A stretch of DNA of 64,000 nt from Cycas panzhihuaensis. Lineage: Eukaryota; Cycadophyta. Numbering within the stretch: the stretch's first letter is position 1; each line of letters starts with the position of its first letter. Location: NCBI GenBank assembly GCA_023213395.1, contig CM041465.1:24125741-24189740 (forward strand), in the 5' to 3' direction. Both the position numbers and the translations under genes were made by a program. The notes under the pieces were generated by a model. The model was not told the DNA's origin. It made no database searches and worked only from the letters and a program-made list of their open reading frames with translations. Below are positions 1-10,744 of this stretch, in pieces.

Positions 1-357
1 CAAGTGGTAGATTAATGAGCTTTCATGTACCATTTTTTATAAGAGATTAGTATTCTTTGTTCATTGTATTACTCTAGACTGTATGTTTTACAGTTTCCTA
101 GTACGAGATGGGCTCCTCATTAAGAGTAAGGTATAGTTTTATCGATTCAAGCTTAGTATATAATAATTTCTATATCTTTGCTCTATGGGAAGTTCGAGTA
201 TTAGTTTTTCCCACCTCATTTGGTCGTATGTCTTTATTGAGCTGGTGGGCTTCTCGAGATCCTCGAGTTGGGAATGGGGTCCTCATTTTTTTCATTAAAA
301 TGATTATTTGTGAGGAGGATGTTGATGCACCTGAGGAAGATGGTCCTTCTACCACTA

Positions 358-501
358 CTTTCCCTTTGTCAACTGGTAGTGAAGAGGATGATTATTCTAT
401 AATAGCTTTGCCTTTGTCAACTGGCACTAAAGAGGATGATTCTTATGTAATAGCTTTACCTTTATCAACTCTAGTATCTTCAAAGGATAGTGTTGGATAT
501 G
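358..501. repeat. 48-bp tandem repeat, about 2.5 copies
   Basis: The block opening with CTTTCCCTTTGTCAACTGG at 358 recurs at 406 and, more diverged, at 454, so the period is exactly 48 bp and divisible by three. In the plus frame it gives repeated PLSTG..EDD..IA units; in the minus frame it gives repeated PVDKGKA units, which fits the element's own strand. It lies in the degraded copia remnant, where a low-complexity linker between integrase and RT would be expected. Function unknown. Confidence 0.7.
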
Positions 502-1828
502 CACTCATCGGTTCATAGTCACAACTTATATCCTTCAAGGCCTCTATTGTCACCCAATATTTAGAGTAATTTATATCTGCCCCTTAATTTTAGAATATGA
601 ACATCATACTGGAGCAATATTATTATAGCGAAATGAGTATGTTTTGAGCTTAGTCTACAACTAATCTTCTATCTCTATAAATGGACATCTTGATAACGAT
701 GATTTTTCATCAGTGGAAGGTATAAAATCTTGTATAGCTCCTTTCTTATCTCAGAAGGTATCCATCAGCAAGTGCTGCCTTTAAGTGACCTCGCTATCGG
801 AAATTATTCTTAACTGCAGATCCGTAACGTAAGGGCATAAGCAATATGTAGAGCCAAAATTTTTGAAGTAGTGAATAATGGGAGCTTATCCCCGACTATT
901 CACTTTCCATTAGGGTGATTATCCTTCCTTTAATGTGCTAATAGCATTGATATAATAAACAAGTGTCTAGATGGCTTTGACCCATAGGTAGGCGCGTATA
1001 TTTTGTATACCAACATGGTTCGAGCGCTTGATGTTCATGATTGTCTTATCTATGCATTCGACAAACAATTATTTTAACGTGGGGTACCCTTTTCGTGCTT
1101 ACTAATATTATTTGGCTGTTTCGATGTCATTATCTCAAAGCGTAGCTTTCAAACTCATGTGTGAGGTATATTTGTCACTATTATCATTTTGAAGATATTT
1201 AAGTTGATAACTCCGACTTTTTCAATGCAGGCTATTGAATTTTTCAATATATGTAAGGCTTTATCTTTCTTGTAGAAAATACCAATACTTTCTGAAGGAA
1301 ATCATCAAATTTGAAAGTAGATGTAATATAACTTATAATTTTAGTGAAGGAATGGGTATTAGTCTATATAGATCAGAGTGTACCAATTGTAATGGATGGC
1401 TTGATTTGGCAGACTTTCTAAAAGGGGTTGTCGATGAGATTTGGCAATGATACAAACTTCACATTTGAAGGGGCTTGAGGAGAAATTTAGAAGATTTGGA
1501 AGAGTGTTACAAAGATCTCTAAGCCTATCGATATGCACATGGCCTATGCAAAGCATGCCAAAGAGCTTTTGATGACAACGTTAGGTGGGTTAAGATGAGT
1601 TAAATATAAATTCTTCACTCGGTGATAAGGGCTTTGTGCACAGTCAATGGGCCTGTAAGATGAATAGCTATTTAGTTGAAAGTATTTGCTACTGTAGAGA
1701 TGTCTAATTAAGACCACTTGATTAGTTGAGAGGGTGAATGGACCTGGAGAGTTTAGTTATTTATGGTTACACTCAGATTAAATCTATGAGAGATAAGTGT
1801 AGATAAGAAGAGCAAGTTTTGTTTAAGA

Positions 1829-1833
1829 TTAAG
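1829..1833. repeat. Target site duplication TTAAG (left)
   Basis: TTAAG directly abuts the left LTR of the 1834-8549 element and is repeated exactly at 8550-8554 beyond the right LTR. Five bases is the usual duplication made by Ty3/gypsy integrase. Joining the flanks at this site restores a continuous copia reading direction, which independently supports the boundary. Confidence 0.85.
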
Positions 1834-2924
1834 CATCCCTAAAAGAGCTTAGCTCTGGTGTGAAGAAATCAATTATCAATCTTTTCCTCCTCGAGATCCT
1901 TCCTGGAGTTAGTGTGTAGGGAAGCTCAATAACATCAAAACAATAATGAGCCCATCAAAGCGAAAATTCTACACCAAATCAATTATACTTGACATTTGAT
2001 CTTAAAAGTATGAGTGAGTAATACTTTATTAAACCATGAAAATCTTCATTTAATGGTGTGGAGAAATCAACTAAAAAGTTAATGGTAAAATTATGCTTAA
2101 GGAATAACATATTTACAATTATACCATAAGGGGACTCTAACCCTCCAAAACAAGCTTCTCCAAGGATGCTTCCTAAGTCAAGTCTCCAAGAACCACCTCT
2201 CCAACTCTGTAGAAGTGGCTCAATTTATAGAAAGAAACCTGAATTGTAATGTTTAACAAGTGTTTGCAATCATGCAAGTATAACCACTCAACCACTCGTA
2301 ACGCATGTTGTCCAAGCTCGCCTTCATATAATTCTTAAAAAGTTATAGTTTGTAACAGATCTTAACATATCACTCCAATTTGGCTCAAATTTGGTACACG
2401 ATAGGAACGTATGTCCCCTCATCTTCATCAAATTTTTAGCTCATTTGGATGTCATTTGATCATAGTTTTATTCATTTAGTAATAATATATATTTCATATT
2501 TTTCATCGGCCCAAGTGGCCTTCATATAATTCATAAAGTTGCGGCTTGTAACTGACCTTAACGAATCTGATTCAAATAAAATTTTGTACATATAGGAACT
2601 TATGTCTCCTCTCGCTTCCTCAAAATTTTAGCTCATTTGGATATCATTTGGCCATGTTTCTATTCATATATAATCAAAATATATATTTTCTATTTTTTTC
2701 TCGCTAACTGTGGATTAATTTTTATGCAAAGACAAGGCTTTGAACTCTAATCAAATGATATTTTCCTCGAATCCCCACCTTTTGTACACATATAGTGAGA
2801 TGTGTCTTATCCCTTTTGACAAAATTTCATAGAATTTTGATACCATTTGGCCATATCTCTTTTAGTTATGCCAATGCCTAGCATTTTCCGCATCCTGTAG
2901 ACATGGTAGATCTTCCTAGATCAT
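1834..2924 (-). repeat. 3' LTR of the chromovirus-like element
   Basis: Matches 7499-8549 along its whole length: shared landmarks are AAGAAATCAATTATCAATC near the left end, the ACCTCTCCAACCTGTAGAAG-like block in the middle and GGTAGATC..CCTAGATCA at the right end. It is about 40 bp longer than its partner because of many scattered 1-3 base insertions. The inner end (2924) abuts a purine tract on the minus strand. The terminal dinucleotide at 1834 has decayed from the TG kept at 7499. Confidence 0.88.
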
Positions 2925-2940
2925 GGCTCCCCTTCCTTGA
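2925..2940 (-). promoter_or_regulatory. Polypurine tract
   Basis: Read on the minus strand, CAAGGAAGGGGAGCCA runs directly into the 3' LTR. Its position and purine richness fit the RNase H-resistant primer for plus-strand DNA synthesis in LTR elements. Confidence 0.7.
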
Positions 2941-3330
2941 AAAATAGCCAACTCCTCGCTTGGCTTAGAATTGGAGATGGGGAAGGTTGTTCCTCCTTGT
3001 TTCCTACTAAACCACTTGGCCTTACTAGTCAATTGCCCTCGCTACTCCAATCCTCGAAAGATTCATGTGTCTTATGTCTTGCTTTGGTAGATTTTCTCTC
3101 CAAGATACAATCTTCCTCGAGAGGCTCCTCACTTTCCAAATACAAATCATCAACTCAAGGTAAAGTGAACTAGTCCTGCCTCATCTAGCATGGAGGGCTC
3201 AAAGAGTTTTAAGTATTCAGCATTTACTACCGAATATATTTGCATATAAGGTGGAAGATCAAGTTGAAAGCATTGCCACCTACTTTTCTCAAAATCTTGA
3301 ATGGTCCATACCTTATAGGTTTGAGTTTCT
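2941..3330 (-). pseudogene. Integrase C-terminal tail, GPY/F and chromovirus-type end
   Basis: On the minus strand, after the integrase core, a stretch reading KKLKPIRYGPFKILRKVG corresponds to the GPY/F module that follows gypsy integrase. It is followed by a VVNAEYLK-like line and then by LPSVDDLYLESEEPLEED and RRKTHESF-like wording across frame changes. In the chromoviruses this is the region that contacts chromatin. I do not see an intact chromodomain with its aromatic cage, so targeting is inference. Ends near the polypurine tract. Confidence 0.55.
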
Positions 3331-4184
3331 TACCTTCTCCTTTTAACCCCTTTGCTCAAGTATAACCATACTAACCTCCTTCTGAAAGTACACTCTTGCC
3401 TATGCTTGTCATGTCTTTCCTCAGACTTCTTTGTTGAGTCCTGGGTTGATCATGCATTGTGGACTCCTCCGGATCTTCTCCAAGTATCTTAAAGCCTCAC
3501 ATGCTCCTCCTTCTCTTTGATCTGACCCTTCCTTAGCTTGCATGGAAAACTCCAAGTCAAATGGACTTTGAGGTAAGTATCCCAAACAAACTTCAAAAGG
3601 TGCTTTAGAGTGTGATGCATGTATCGCCTATTAAAAGCAAATTGTAGAAAAGCCAATGATTCATCCCAAGTCTTTGGATGCTTAGAATTGTATCCCCTCA
3701 ATAGTTGTACTAAAGTTCTGTTCACTACTCTGCTTGTCCATCCGCTTGAGGATGGAAACTTGTACTCCTCTTCAATTTGGTATCCATCATCTCCCATAGT
3801 GACTTCCAAAATGATGAAAGGAATCGAGTGTCCCGATCTGAAATGATGGAAGAAGGCAAGCCAAAATTCTTCCATACATGCTCAAGAATAACTCACCGCC
3901 CCTGCACTGTGATTATATTTTTACAAAGTATTAGACATATCATTTTACTAAACCTATCTACAACAACAAAAAGATAATCATGTCCCTTCCTAGTCATGGG
4001 AAGTCCCCCTAAAAAATCAATGGAGATACTTTCCCAAGGCCTAGTGGGAATAGGTAGTGGTGTATACAATCCTAATTTTCTAGAAGAAGGCTTAGAAGTA
4101 TTACACATTACACATCCTTTTACATATTTTTTTTACATCATTTTGCATTTTTGGCCATACAACATATCTTCTCAAGTTTTCTAA
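3331..4184 (-). pseudogene. Ty3/gypsy integrase (zinc finger and catalytic core)
   Basis: Minus-strand reading gives a CVMCNTSK pair from the HHCC finger (about 4108), then PWESISIDFLGGLP with the first catalytic Asp, a LFVVVDRFSKM strand, ISDRDTRFLSSFW with the second Asp (about 3830), and HPQADGQAE with the catalytic Glu (about 3760). Stops and a frameshift separate the finger and core from the DRDTRF part, which in turn lies in a different frame from the NRTLVQLLRGY segment. Enzyme role: joins element DNA ends to host DNA. Nonfunctional here. Confidence 0.85.
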
Positions 4185-4547
4185 AGTCTTCTCTATACCA
4201 AAGTGACCACTACCTTAGAAGTATGGGCTTCTAAGCCACTTGATCTTGTCTCCTTGATGGAACATAGAGTCGCCCCTTGAAAAGTAGACCATCCTTCCAA
4301 GCAAGTCGGAAGGTCTTCTTCCTTTCGCTAAGTTCTCTAATTCTTCCTTCAAAGCATCATCTGCATAGTACAAGTCTTTCTACTCTTCATGATGCATTGG
4401 TTCCACTCGCAAACTCATAAGAGAACTACAAACAAAAGTAGAAGAAGAAGTGGAACAAGGTGGTCTAGATAACATATCGCAATTTTGTTATTAGATCCCT
4501 TTTATACTTAATTACAATATTGAATTGTTGTAAATAACTCATCCACT

Positions 4548-4800
4548 TCATGTGTCTTCACATCGAGAATTTACTTTGAGTTTGTAAAATTGAAGAGGCT
4601 TATGACTCTGAGATGAACTACAACCTCTTTTTCGAAAGGTGTATGACCTCCAATGCTTGCATGCTCGATGAAGTGCTAACATTTCTCGATCATATGTTGG
4701 GTAGTTCTTCACTTGAGGGGTGAAGACTTCCCAATGGTAGGCAACAGGCTTCCCATCTTGAATAAGGACAGCCCCATCGATTTCCACTTGCATCGCCTTC
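4548..4800 (-). pseudogene. Ty3/gypsy RNase H
   Basis: The minus strand reads IDGAVLIQDGKPVAYHWEVF then KNYPTYDREMLALHRACKHW, the typical pair of RNase H strands around the catalytic Glu region of gypsy pol. It lies directly after RT and before integrase as expected. The C-terminal half (toward 4400) is present only as scattered, frameshifted matches. It would degrade RNA of the RNA-DNA hybrid in reverse transcription. Confidence 0.8.
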
Positions 4801-4861
4801 TACTTCAAAAGGCCTTTGCAAATTTGGCATTGCCAAAACCAAGCTTCACAAATTTTCTTCT

Positions 4862-5580
4862 TTAAAAGAAGAAAGGCTTCTTCCTCCTCGAACCCCAAGT
4901 AAACTTTCTACTAGATTTTGTCAATCCATGTAGAGGTGTCGCAACCTGTGAGAAATGAAGAATGAACTTTCTCAAGTATCGACAAGCTCCAAAAAACCTT
5001 CCCACCTCTGTGATATTTGTTCTCCTAGGCCATTTGAGGATGGCTTGAGTCTTGAGTGGATCAATGCTCAACTTTCCTCCTCCAACCACAAAGCCTAAGA
5101 AGATCAAGTTCTCCTACAAATTCACACTTCTTCACATTAAGCTTCAAATGATGCTTAGCCATAGCCTTTAAAACTTCTTCTATGTACTGCAAATGTTCCT
5201 CCCATGTGTTGTCGAAAATCAAAATGTCATCAAGATGTATTAACAACATAATTATCCAAGTAAGGCCTTAATATTTCATTCATTAGCCTCATGAATGTTG
5301 CAGGAGCATTACACAATCCGAAAGGCATAACCATCCATTCAAAGAGTCCTTGCTTTGTTTTGAAGGCCGTCTTCCATGTGTCCTCCTCCTTGACCCTAAC
5401 TTGGTGATAACCACTTTTAAATCCAATTTAGTGAAATAACAAGCATGTTGAATTTGATCAAGCAAATCATCTATACGAGGCAAAGGGTAGCGATTTTTAA
5501 TTGTAATTTTATTCAAAGCACGAAAATCTATACACATTCTCCATCCTCCATCCTTCTTAGGCACCAAGACAATTAGTGAC
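4862..5580 (-). pseudogene. Ty3/gypsy reverse transcriptase
   Basis: Starting near 5567 the minus strand encodes [20 protein letters not shown], then [15 protein letters not shown] and FTKLDLK (first catalytic Asp). After a frameshift comes [11 protein letters not shown], where the usual Y-x-DD has His in the first position, then EEHLQYIEEVLKAM and KKCEF. The thumb follows as IFLGFVVGGGKLSIDP and KTQAILKWP (from 5107). At least two frameshifts are present. It fits a family member about 240 residues long in this domain. Confidence 0.87.
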
Positions 5581-5995
5581 CCACAAGGTGAACATGAAGG
5601 TCTTATGACCCCTTAATCAAGCAACTCCTCAACTTGCCTCTTTATCTCATTATTTTCACAATGGAGTGCCTATACAAAGCAACATTAGGTAATGGTGCAT
5701 CTCCTACAAGAGTGATTTCATGCTCTATCTTTCTCTTTGGTGGAAGCCCATCAACATGTTGAAATAGAATATCATACCTTGTCTTTAACTCCTCAACTTG
5801 TTGCATTTGTTTAGGTGATATAAGAAGAGTGGAGTAGAAGGACCTTCTTCATCTCTTGGCTCTTCTTTTCTCCTTACCATTAAGATGACAAATTTACCAC
5901 ATGCATTGATCATCCTTTTGCTTGAGTAAATAAATTAATGCTATCTTATCCAAGTGCTTCTTTGGCCTTTATGATGAAGCCCTTGTTATCCTTCA

Positions 5996-6380
5996 TCAAT
6001 CGACATACTTTCTCCTTCGATAGAAGAGTGCATCTCGATCCCACAAGTAGGGACTTCCAAGCACAACATGGCATACATCCAAGGGCACCACATCACATAT
6101 TACCTCATCAACAAAATCATTAGTGATGGAAAATTTAAGCGCATATTGCTTTGATATTTGCATTTCCACATCTTTATGGATCCAACCAAGAGGATATGGA
6201 TGAGGGTGAGGAGTAGTTACCAAACCAATGATCTTTACCAAACTTTCTGAGATCAAATTCTTTTTGGCTTCCTGGATCTATAATGGCACCAATCATACTA
6301 TTTCCCACCTGAAGCTTCAAGTGAAATAGTTCCTCCCTTGTAGCATCATCTTCATAATTTGTAAGTAGAGTGACCTTCTC
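5996..6380 (-). pseudogene. Ty3/gypsy aspartic protease
   Basis: Minus strand: LQVGNSMIGAIIDPGSQKEF contains the flap-side strand and the active-site region written DPGS in place of the common D-S/T-G. Then, in another frame, PHPHPYPLGWIHKDVEMQIS and VPLDVCHVVLGSPYLWDRDA, the second half of the retropepsin fold with its hydrophobic-Gly motif. A frameshift near 6240 separates the halves. It would cut the Gag-Pol polyprotein. The DPGS wording recurs in this protease type. Confidence 0.8.
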
Positions 6381-7457
6381 TTCTCCTTCACTTTGAATCT
6401 CCACCGTAAAGTAGTGCTTTCCTTTTTCCTTCTTTCTTAATTCCATATCCTTGATATGCTTCGCTTTAGTTCCGATGCAACTTCCAACACTTTGTCGTAA
6501 TATGACCACTAATATCACAATGCTCACAATAGTTAGAACTTTTAACAAAATTAGTTCTTTTCTTCTTTCCTTCTTGCCTTTTGATGAGTGCAATTTAGAT
6601 TCTTTTCATTTATTAGAAGTAAAAGTAGAATCTTTATACATGAATGTAGATTTCTTACTTTTACTTTCTATTGCCATAGCCATCCTACTTGCTTCTCCAA
6701 TGGATTGAACCTTAAAAGCCTTAGTTCCTTCCTTATGTATTCATGTAATCCTCCAATGAATTTCATAAGAGTGATATGTTCATCCATATTAATACCAAGT
6801 AGCATGCCATGCCTAAAAATAAAGAAGTATAGTCTTGGACACTTACACCTCTCCCTTGGCGAATATTACAAGGACCCATTGGTCTTCCTCATGACCTATG
6901 GGGTAGAATTGCTTTATTATTTTCTTAAAATCCCTCCATGAAAAGAAGATACATCATGAGTCTTTAAATATGCATTCCACCATGTCAATGCATGTTTACA
7001 CAACTTGAGCCTAGCAAATGAAAGCTTTTGAGCATTACTATAAGCATAGATTGTGAAGTAGGTTTCAAGTTGATCCAACCAATGGTCCAACTTTTCAAAG
7101 ATTTACCTCTCCATCATAAGTTGAATATCCAACTTTGCCTCCACCTTGAAGGGTTGATGAGATGAAGCACCCTTGCTTTCTTCAAAAGAGTGCTTTAAGG
7201 TCTCCTCCTCTTCCTCTTCATGGTCGTGGTCATATGTGATCCTCCTTCAAATTCCTTCTCTTGCCTTTTCCTTTGACTAGAGGTAGAAGGTGGGTCATCA
7301 TTTGCATCAAGGCTTCTACGCTCTTCTCAAGCCTTTCAAATCTAATTTCTCCATCTTCTTTCACCCATGGTGCTTGGATTCTTTCTTTGTCTTCTTGGTG
7401 ATTGCAACACAAGAAAGTCTTCACCTTCTCTTTGTATCCTTTCCTTATTTGTACCAT
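6381..7457 (-). pseudogene. Ty3/gypsy gag with CCHC zinc knuckle
   Basis: The likely start is the Met at 7457, 24 bases inside the primer site, giving a basic N-terminus then PWVKEDGEIRFERLEKSVEA. Around 7030-6950 the capsid-type motif with WWNAYLKTHD is visible, and RMAMAIE near 6690. The knuckle CEHCDISGHITTKC (C-x2-C-x4-H-x4-C) sits at 6487-6528. Several frameshifts and stops. Gag would package the element RNA; the knuckle binds it. Confidence 0.8.
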
Positions 7458-7480
7458 TCAAGTCCCTACAACAAAGATCG

Positions 7481-7493
7481 AGGCTCGATACCA
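7481..7493 (-). promoter_or_regulatory. Primer binding site, initiator tRNA-Met type
   Basis: Minus strand TGGTATCGAGCCT lies five bases inside the 5' LTR. It matches the usual plant initiator-Met primer site TGGTATCAGAGCC apart from one missing base, so tRNA-iMet is the probable primer for minus-strand synthesis. Confidence 0.75.
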
Positions 7494-7498
7494 AAATA

Positions 7499-8549
7499 TG
7501 ATCCCAAAAGAGCTTAGTTTGGTGAAGAAATCAATTATCAATCTTTCCTCCTTGAGATCCCGGAGTTAGTGTAGAAGCTCAATAACATCAAAACAATAAT
7601 GAGCCCATGAAAGGAAAATTCTACACCAAATCAATTATACTTGACATTGATCTAAAAGTATGAGGAGTAATACTTTATTAAACCATGAAAATCTCCATTT
7701 AATGGTGGAGAAATCAACTAGAAAAGAATGGTAAAATTACAAGGAATAAATGTTACAATTATACCATAAGGGGACTCCAACCTCCAAATGCTTCTCCAAG
7801 GATGCTTCCCAAGTCAAGTCTCCAAGAACCACCTCTCCAACCTGTAGAAGGGCTCAATTTATAGAAAGAAACCTAAATTGCATGTTTAACAAGTGGCAAT
7901 CATGCAAGTATAACCACTAACCACCAGAATGCATGTTGTCCAAGTGGCCTTCATATAATTCTAAAAAATTATAATTTGTAACAGATCTTAACATACTCCA
8001 ATTTGGCTCAAATTTGGTACACATATAGGAACGTATGTCCCCTCATATTCCTCAAATTTTCAGCTCATTTGGATGTCATTTGACTGCAGTTTTATTCATT
8101 TAGTAATAATATGTATTTGTTATTTTTCTGTTGTCCAAGTGACCTTCATATAATTCATAAAAGTTACGGCTTGTAACTGACCTTAACGAACTCCAATTTA
8201 GCTCAAATTTTGTACACATATAGAAGCGTATGTCTCCTCCACTTCCTCAAAATTTTAGCTCATTTGGATGTCATTTGGATATGTTTCTATTCATATAATC
8301 AAAATATATATTTTCTATTTTTTCTCGCTAACTGTGGATTAATTTTTATGCAAAGACAAGGCTTGAACTCTAATCAAATGATATTTTCTGAACCCCACCT
8401 TTTGTACACATCTAGTGAGATGTGTCTTATCCCTTTAGACAAAATTTCATAGAATTTTGATACCATTTGGCCATATCTCATATCTTTAGTTATGCCAATG
8501 CCTAGAATTTTCCGTGATCCTCAGAACATATGGTAGATCCTCCTGATCA
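7499..8549 (-). repeat. 5' LTR of the chromovirus-like element
   Basis: 1051 bp, beginning TGATCCC and ending CTGATCA on the plus strand, so the ends form the short inverted repeat TGATC..GATCA. Homologous to 1834-2924 throughout. It abuts the primer site on one side and TTAAG on the other. It would carry the element promoter; I could not point to a convincing TATA box. Confidence 0.9.
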
Positions 8550-8554
8550 TTAAG
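8550..8554. repeat. Target site duplication TTAAG (right)
   Basis: Exact partner of 1829-1833, directly beyond the 5' LTR end. Confidence 0.85.
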
Positions 8555-9070
8555 TATATATAGGACATCAAGCAATGTAAAATCTCTTAAGCCTAGGAGT
8601 TTCGTGTGAATGTTACCAATTTCTTCAATAGGTTGTTGTGATTTATCATCCATATGAACAACTCCTTGAATATTTAAGTCAAATATTTGATATAGACTCG
8701 CTTGCACATCATATGTTGAGTTTCTCCTATGTCTATAACCCACAATCCATTGATTAAAGTCATACTATTTGTAATTCTAATAGGGATTGACATTGGTAAA
8801 GGGAATCTACAAGTGATATATCCACATCGAGCTTCAAAGTATCTCTTTGGTTAGTTAATGGTACTTGATGCTGAAGATCCCTTAATTTTAAAAGTATACT
8901 TATACAAAACCTACACCACTAAAAGATTCTTCACAAGTTTCTTTAACATTGTGAGCTCCATGTTTTGGTTGGAACTTGGCCAACTTATAAATGGAATTTA
9001 TGTAGTCTTTTACAAAGTGTCATTTACGGTTACACCGATCACATATAATAGTTTGATTTTTAGTCCTTAA
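8555..9070 (-). pseudogene. Ty1/copia gag knuckle and protease remnant
   Basis: Minus strand at 9043-9002 encodes CDRCNRK-stop-HFVKDY, a C-x2-C-x4-H-x4-C knuckle with the last Cys changed to Tyr and a stop inside. From 8743 down it reads STYDVQASLYQIFDLNIQG, VVHMDDKSQQPIEEIGNI and LRDFTLLDVLYIL, the copia protease half that follows the D-S-G-A site; the active site itself has decayed. The reading stops at the TTAAG site and continues, after the inserted gypsy element, at 1832 with the NLL-type segment. Same copia copy as 1-1833. Confidence 0.75.
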
Positions 9071-9885
9071 AGAGGTACTAGTTTGGCCTGACTATCTTAC
9101 TCTTTATTGAGGTAGCCCTTGGCCTTGAGACTATCAAGGTTGTGACTAAGGGTTTGGTTGACCTTATAGATGATTTTCCATATTTCTTCTTCTTCCGCTT
9201 GCTTAGTTATTTCCTCTACCACTAGAGGGACCTTAATTTTTTATATAGCAAGCTTTTTTTTTTACCTTAAAGGTTGCATCTAAAAGAGATTCAGAGACTA
9301 CAAAGTTAGTATCAAAGGTCTTGTTAAATTCTATGAACTTGTTGACAAGTGCTTCGAAGTTGAGTATCTTTAATATTCTACTAAATCAAGACTTCTGCAA
9401 GTTTTATAATTAGGGACATGTAGACATGATTGATAAAGAATGCCCAAGTAATACATCGGGTCTTAAAATCTTATTAATTGCCTATTTTATCGGTCAAGGA
9501 GATTTATTGTCTCATAAGCTCATCCTTTCTACATTTTTAATTTGTTCATTTTTAGAACAAGATGAATAAATTCTAAATCTAACTTGGTATCAAAGTTCTT
9601 GAGAACATCAAGGACCTTTAGGTTGTATCATGTTGCTCTTCATTAATCAAGTTATGTAAGAAGTGATCAAGAATCAATAGAATTTCTACATAAATATTTT
9701 CATTATCTATCTCCTATTGTAGTTTGGTGTAGTATCTATAGGACCTATCGAGCAGATCCACCGTAAGTAGGTGTTATAGTTATTGTAGGTATAATAGATA
9801 TAGGCTGCAAGTAGGATCTCTAAAGGCCTTTATACTTTATATAGCATTTTAACTCCAAAGGTACCATAAATCCTAATTTTACTGC
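9071..9885. other. Unassigned, probably decayed copia gag/leader
   Basis: AT-rich, many stops in all frames, a T-run at about 9246-9262. It lies where the gag N-terminal part of the minus-strand copia remnant should be, but I see no motif firm enough to name. Confidence 0.4.
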
Positions 9886-9900
9886 CTTCAATATGCAGTT

Positions 9901-10050
9901 GAAATTTTACTTAAATTAAGATGATATGGTGATGACAAAGAAGTAGAAGAGATGATAGAAGTATATGCCACTGACATGTGACATTTTGCTTGAATTGAGA
10001 TGACATAGTGATGACAAAGAAGTAGAAGAGATGATAGAAGCATGTACCAA
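9901..10050. repeat. 79-bp tandem duplication, two copies
   Basis: GATGACAAAGAAGTAGAAGA and its surroundings occur twice, the first block starting at 9901 and the second at 9980, about 70 bp each with a few substitutions. Probably local duplication inside an old LTR or leader. No function seen. Confidence 0.8.
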
Positions 10051-10374
10051 TCGATATGTGGCAAGTACACCTGGTATAATAGGGATGTAGAAATGAATGC
10101 TATAATGAGAAGTAAGTTAATGATTAAGTATTTTCAATAATTATGAAAATAAGTATAAATAATTATGCAAGAATGAAGCCCAATGTAAAGCCAGAAAAGA
10201 GTGGCGATGTGTCATGCCACTAACCTCTAACTTATGTCTAAATATAGATGAGGTTTCATGCCCAAGGCTTCTAATATACGATTAGGGCCTTCACCTGTGA
10301 TACCCACACCTATGCTTGGTGATGAAATCTAAGTTACAATGGAGGCTAAGTACTCTCAGTCCTCACTTAGTTCA

Positions 10375-10640
10375 TTAGTGAGCAACTATATACCTCCTCC
10401 GAAGAGTCAAATAGTACATGTATATCCTACAACTATGACAGATATTGAATAGAGTTAATTTTAATCTTGACAAGGTTTTTAGTTTTCCTAGGTGATTATC
10501 GTGATTATCCTTGATCGGAAGCCATGTATAGCTAACCCATCCCTCCACCACTATTCCTGGTAAGACTAGACCCAATATGAAACTCACACTTCCCTTAGGG
10601 CTTAGACTTCGACCAACCATGGTCTATTTCAACTAAGGCA
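10375..10640 (-). pseudogene. Possible Ty3/gypsy protease fragment (weak)
   Basis: Minus strand reads GRSLSPKGSVSFILGLVLPG then, about 25 residues on, DNHDNHLGKLKTLSRLK. This loosely follows the plant gypsy protease pattern of a P-x-G-S beta hairpin followed by a YN-x-ILGR-x-x-L motif. The active-site segment is not visible and there is no adjoining RT. It could equally be chance. Confidence 0.25.
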
Positions 10641-10744
10641 AGTGTGTGCATAAGTTAAGAACTGACGGTATAAATCATATAGATGAGATTCCTTTTAGGA
10701 ATAATATACATTATTTTTGAATAACTAAAAATTGAAATGGAAAG

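Larger units (their letters stand above)
1..1833 (-). pseudogene. Ty1/copia polyprotein remnant (pre-integrase zinc finger, degraded integrase)
   Basis: Seen: on the minus strand about 1556-1430 encodes a GHVHIDRLRDLC stretch followed about 20 residues later by CEVCIIAKSHR. This is the spacing and wording of the H..H..C..C finger (GAG_pre-integrase) that opens copia integrase. From 1832 down, before the finger, a run resembling the NLLS-type end of the copia protease/linker is visible with stops. Below about 1300 the reading is heavily broken; a stretch near 900-830 only faintly resembles the integrase region with a KIFG motif. The part before it in the same element lies at 8555-9070 on the other side of the inserted gypsy element. 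RNase H and RT would lie left of the window. Nonfunctional. Family call is fairly sure; details below position 1300 are not. Confidence 0.6.
1834..8549 (-). mobile_element. Complete Ty3/gypsy LTR retrotransposon, chromovirus-like
   Basis: A 6.7 kb element on the minus strand with all landmarks in order: 5' LTR (7499-8549), primer site, gag with CCHC knuckle, protease, RT, RNase H, integrase with GPY/F-like tail, polypurine tract, 3' LTR (1834-2924), flanked by TTAAG. The order with integrase last, the protease wording (DVVPLDVC..LGSPYLWDRDA) and the C-terminal ILERK..RRKTHESF-like stretch suggest a chromovirus, though I cannot fix the lineage. All domains carry stops and frameshifts, so it is not autonomous now. 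It was inserted into a Ty1/copia element between protease and pre-integrase finger. Confidence 0.9.
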
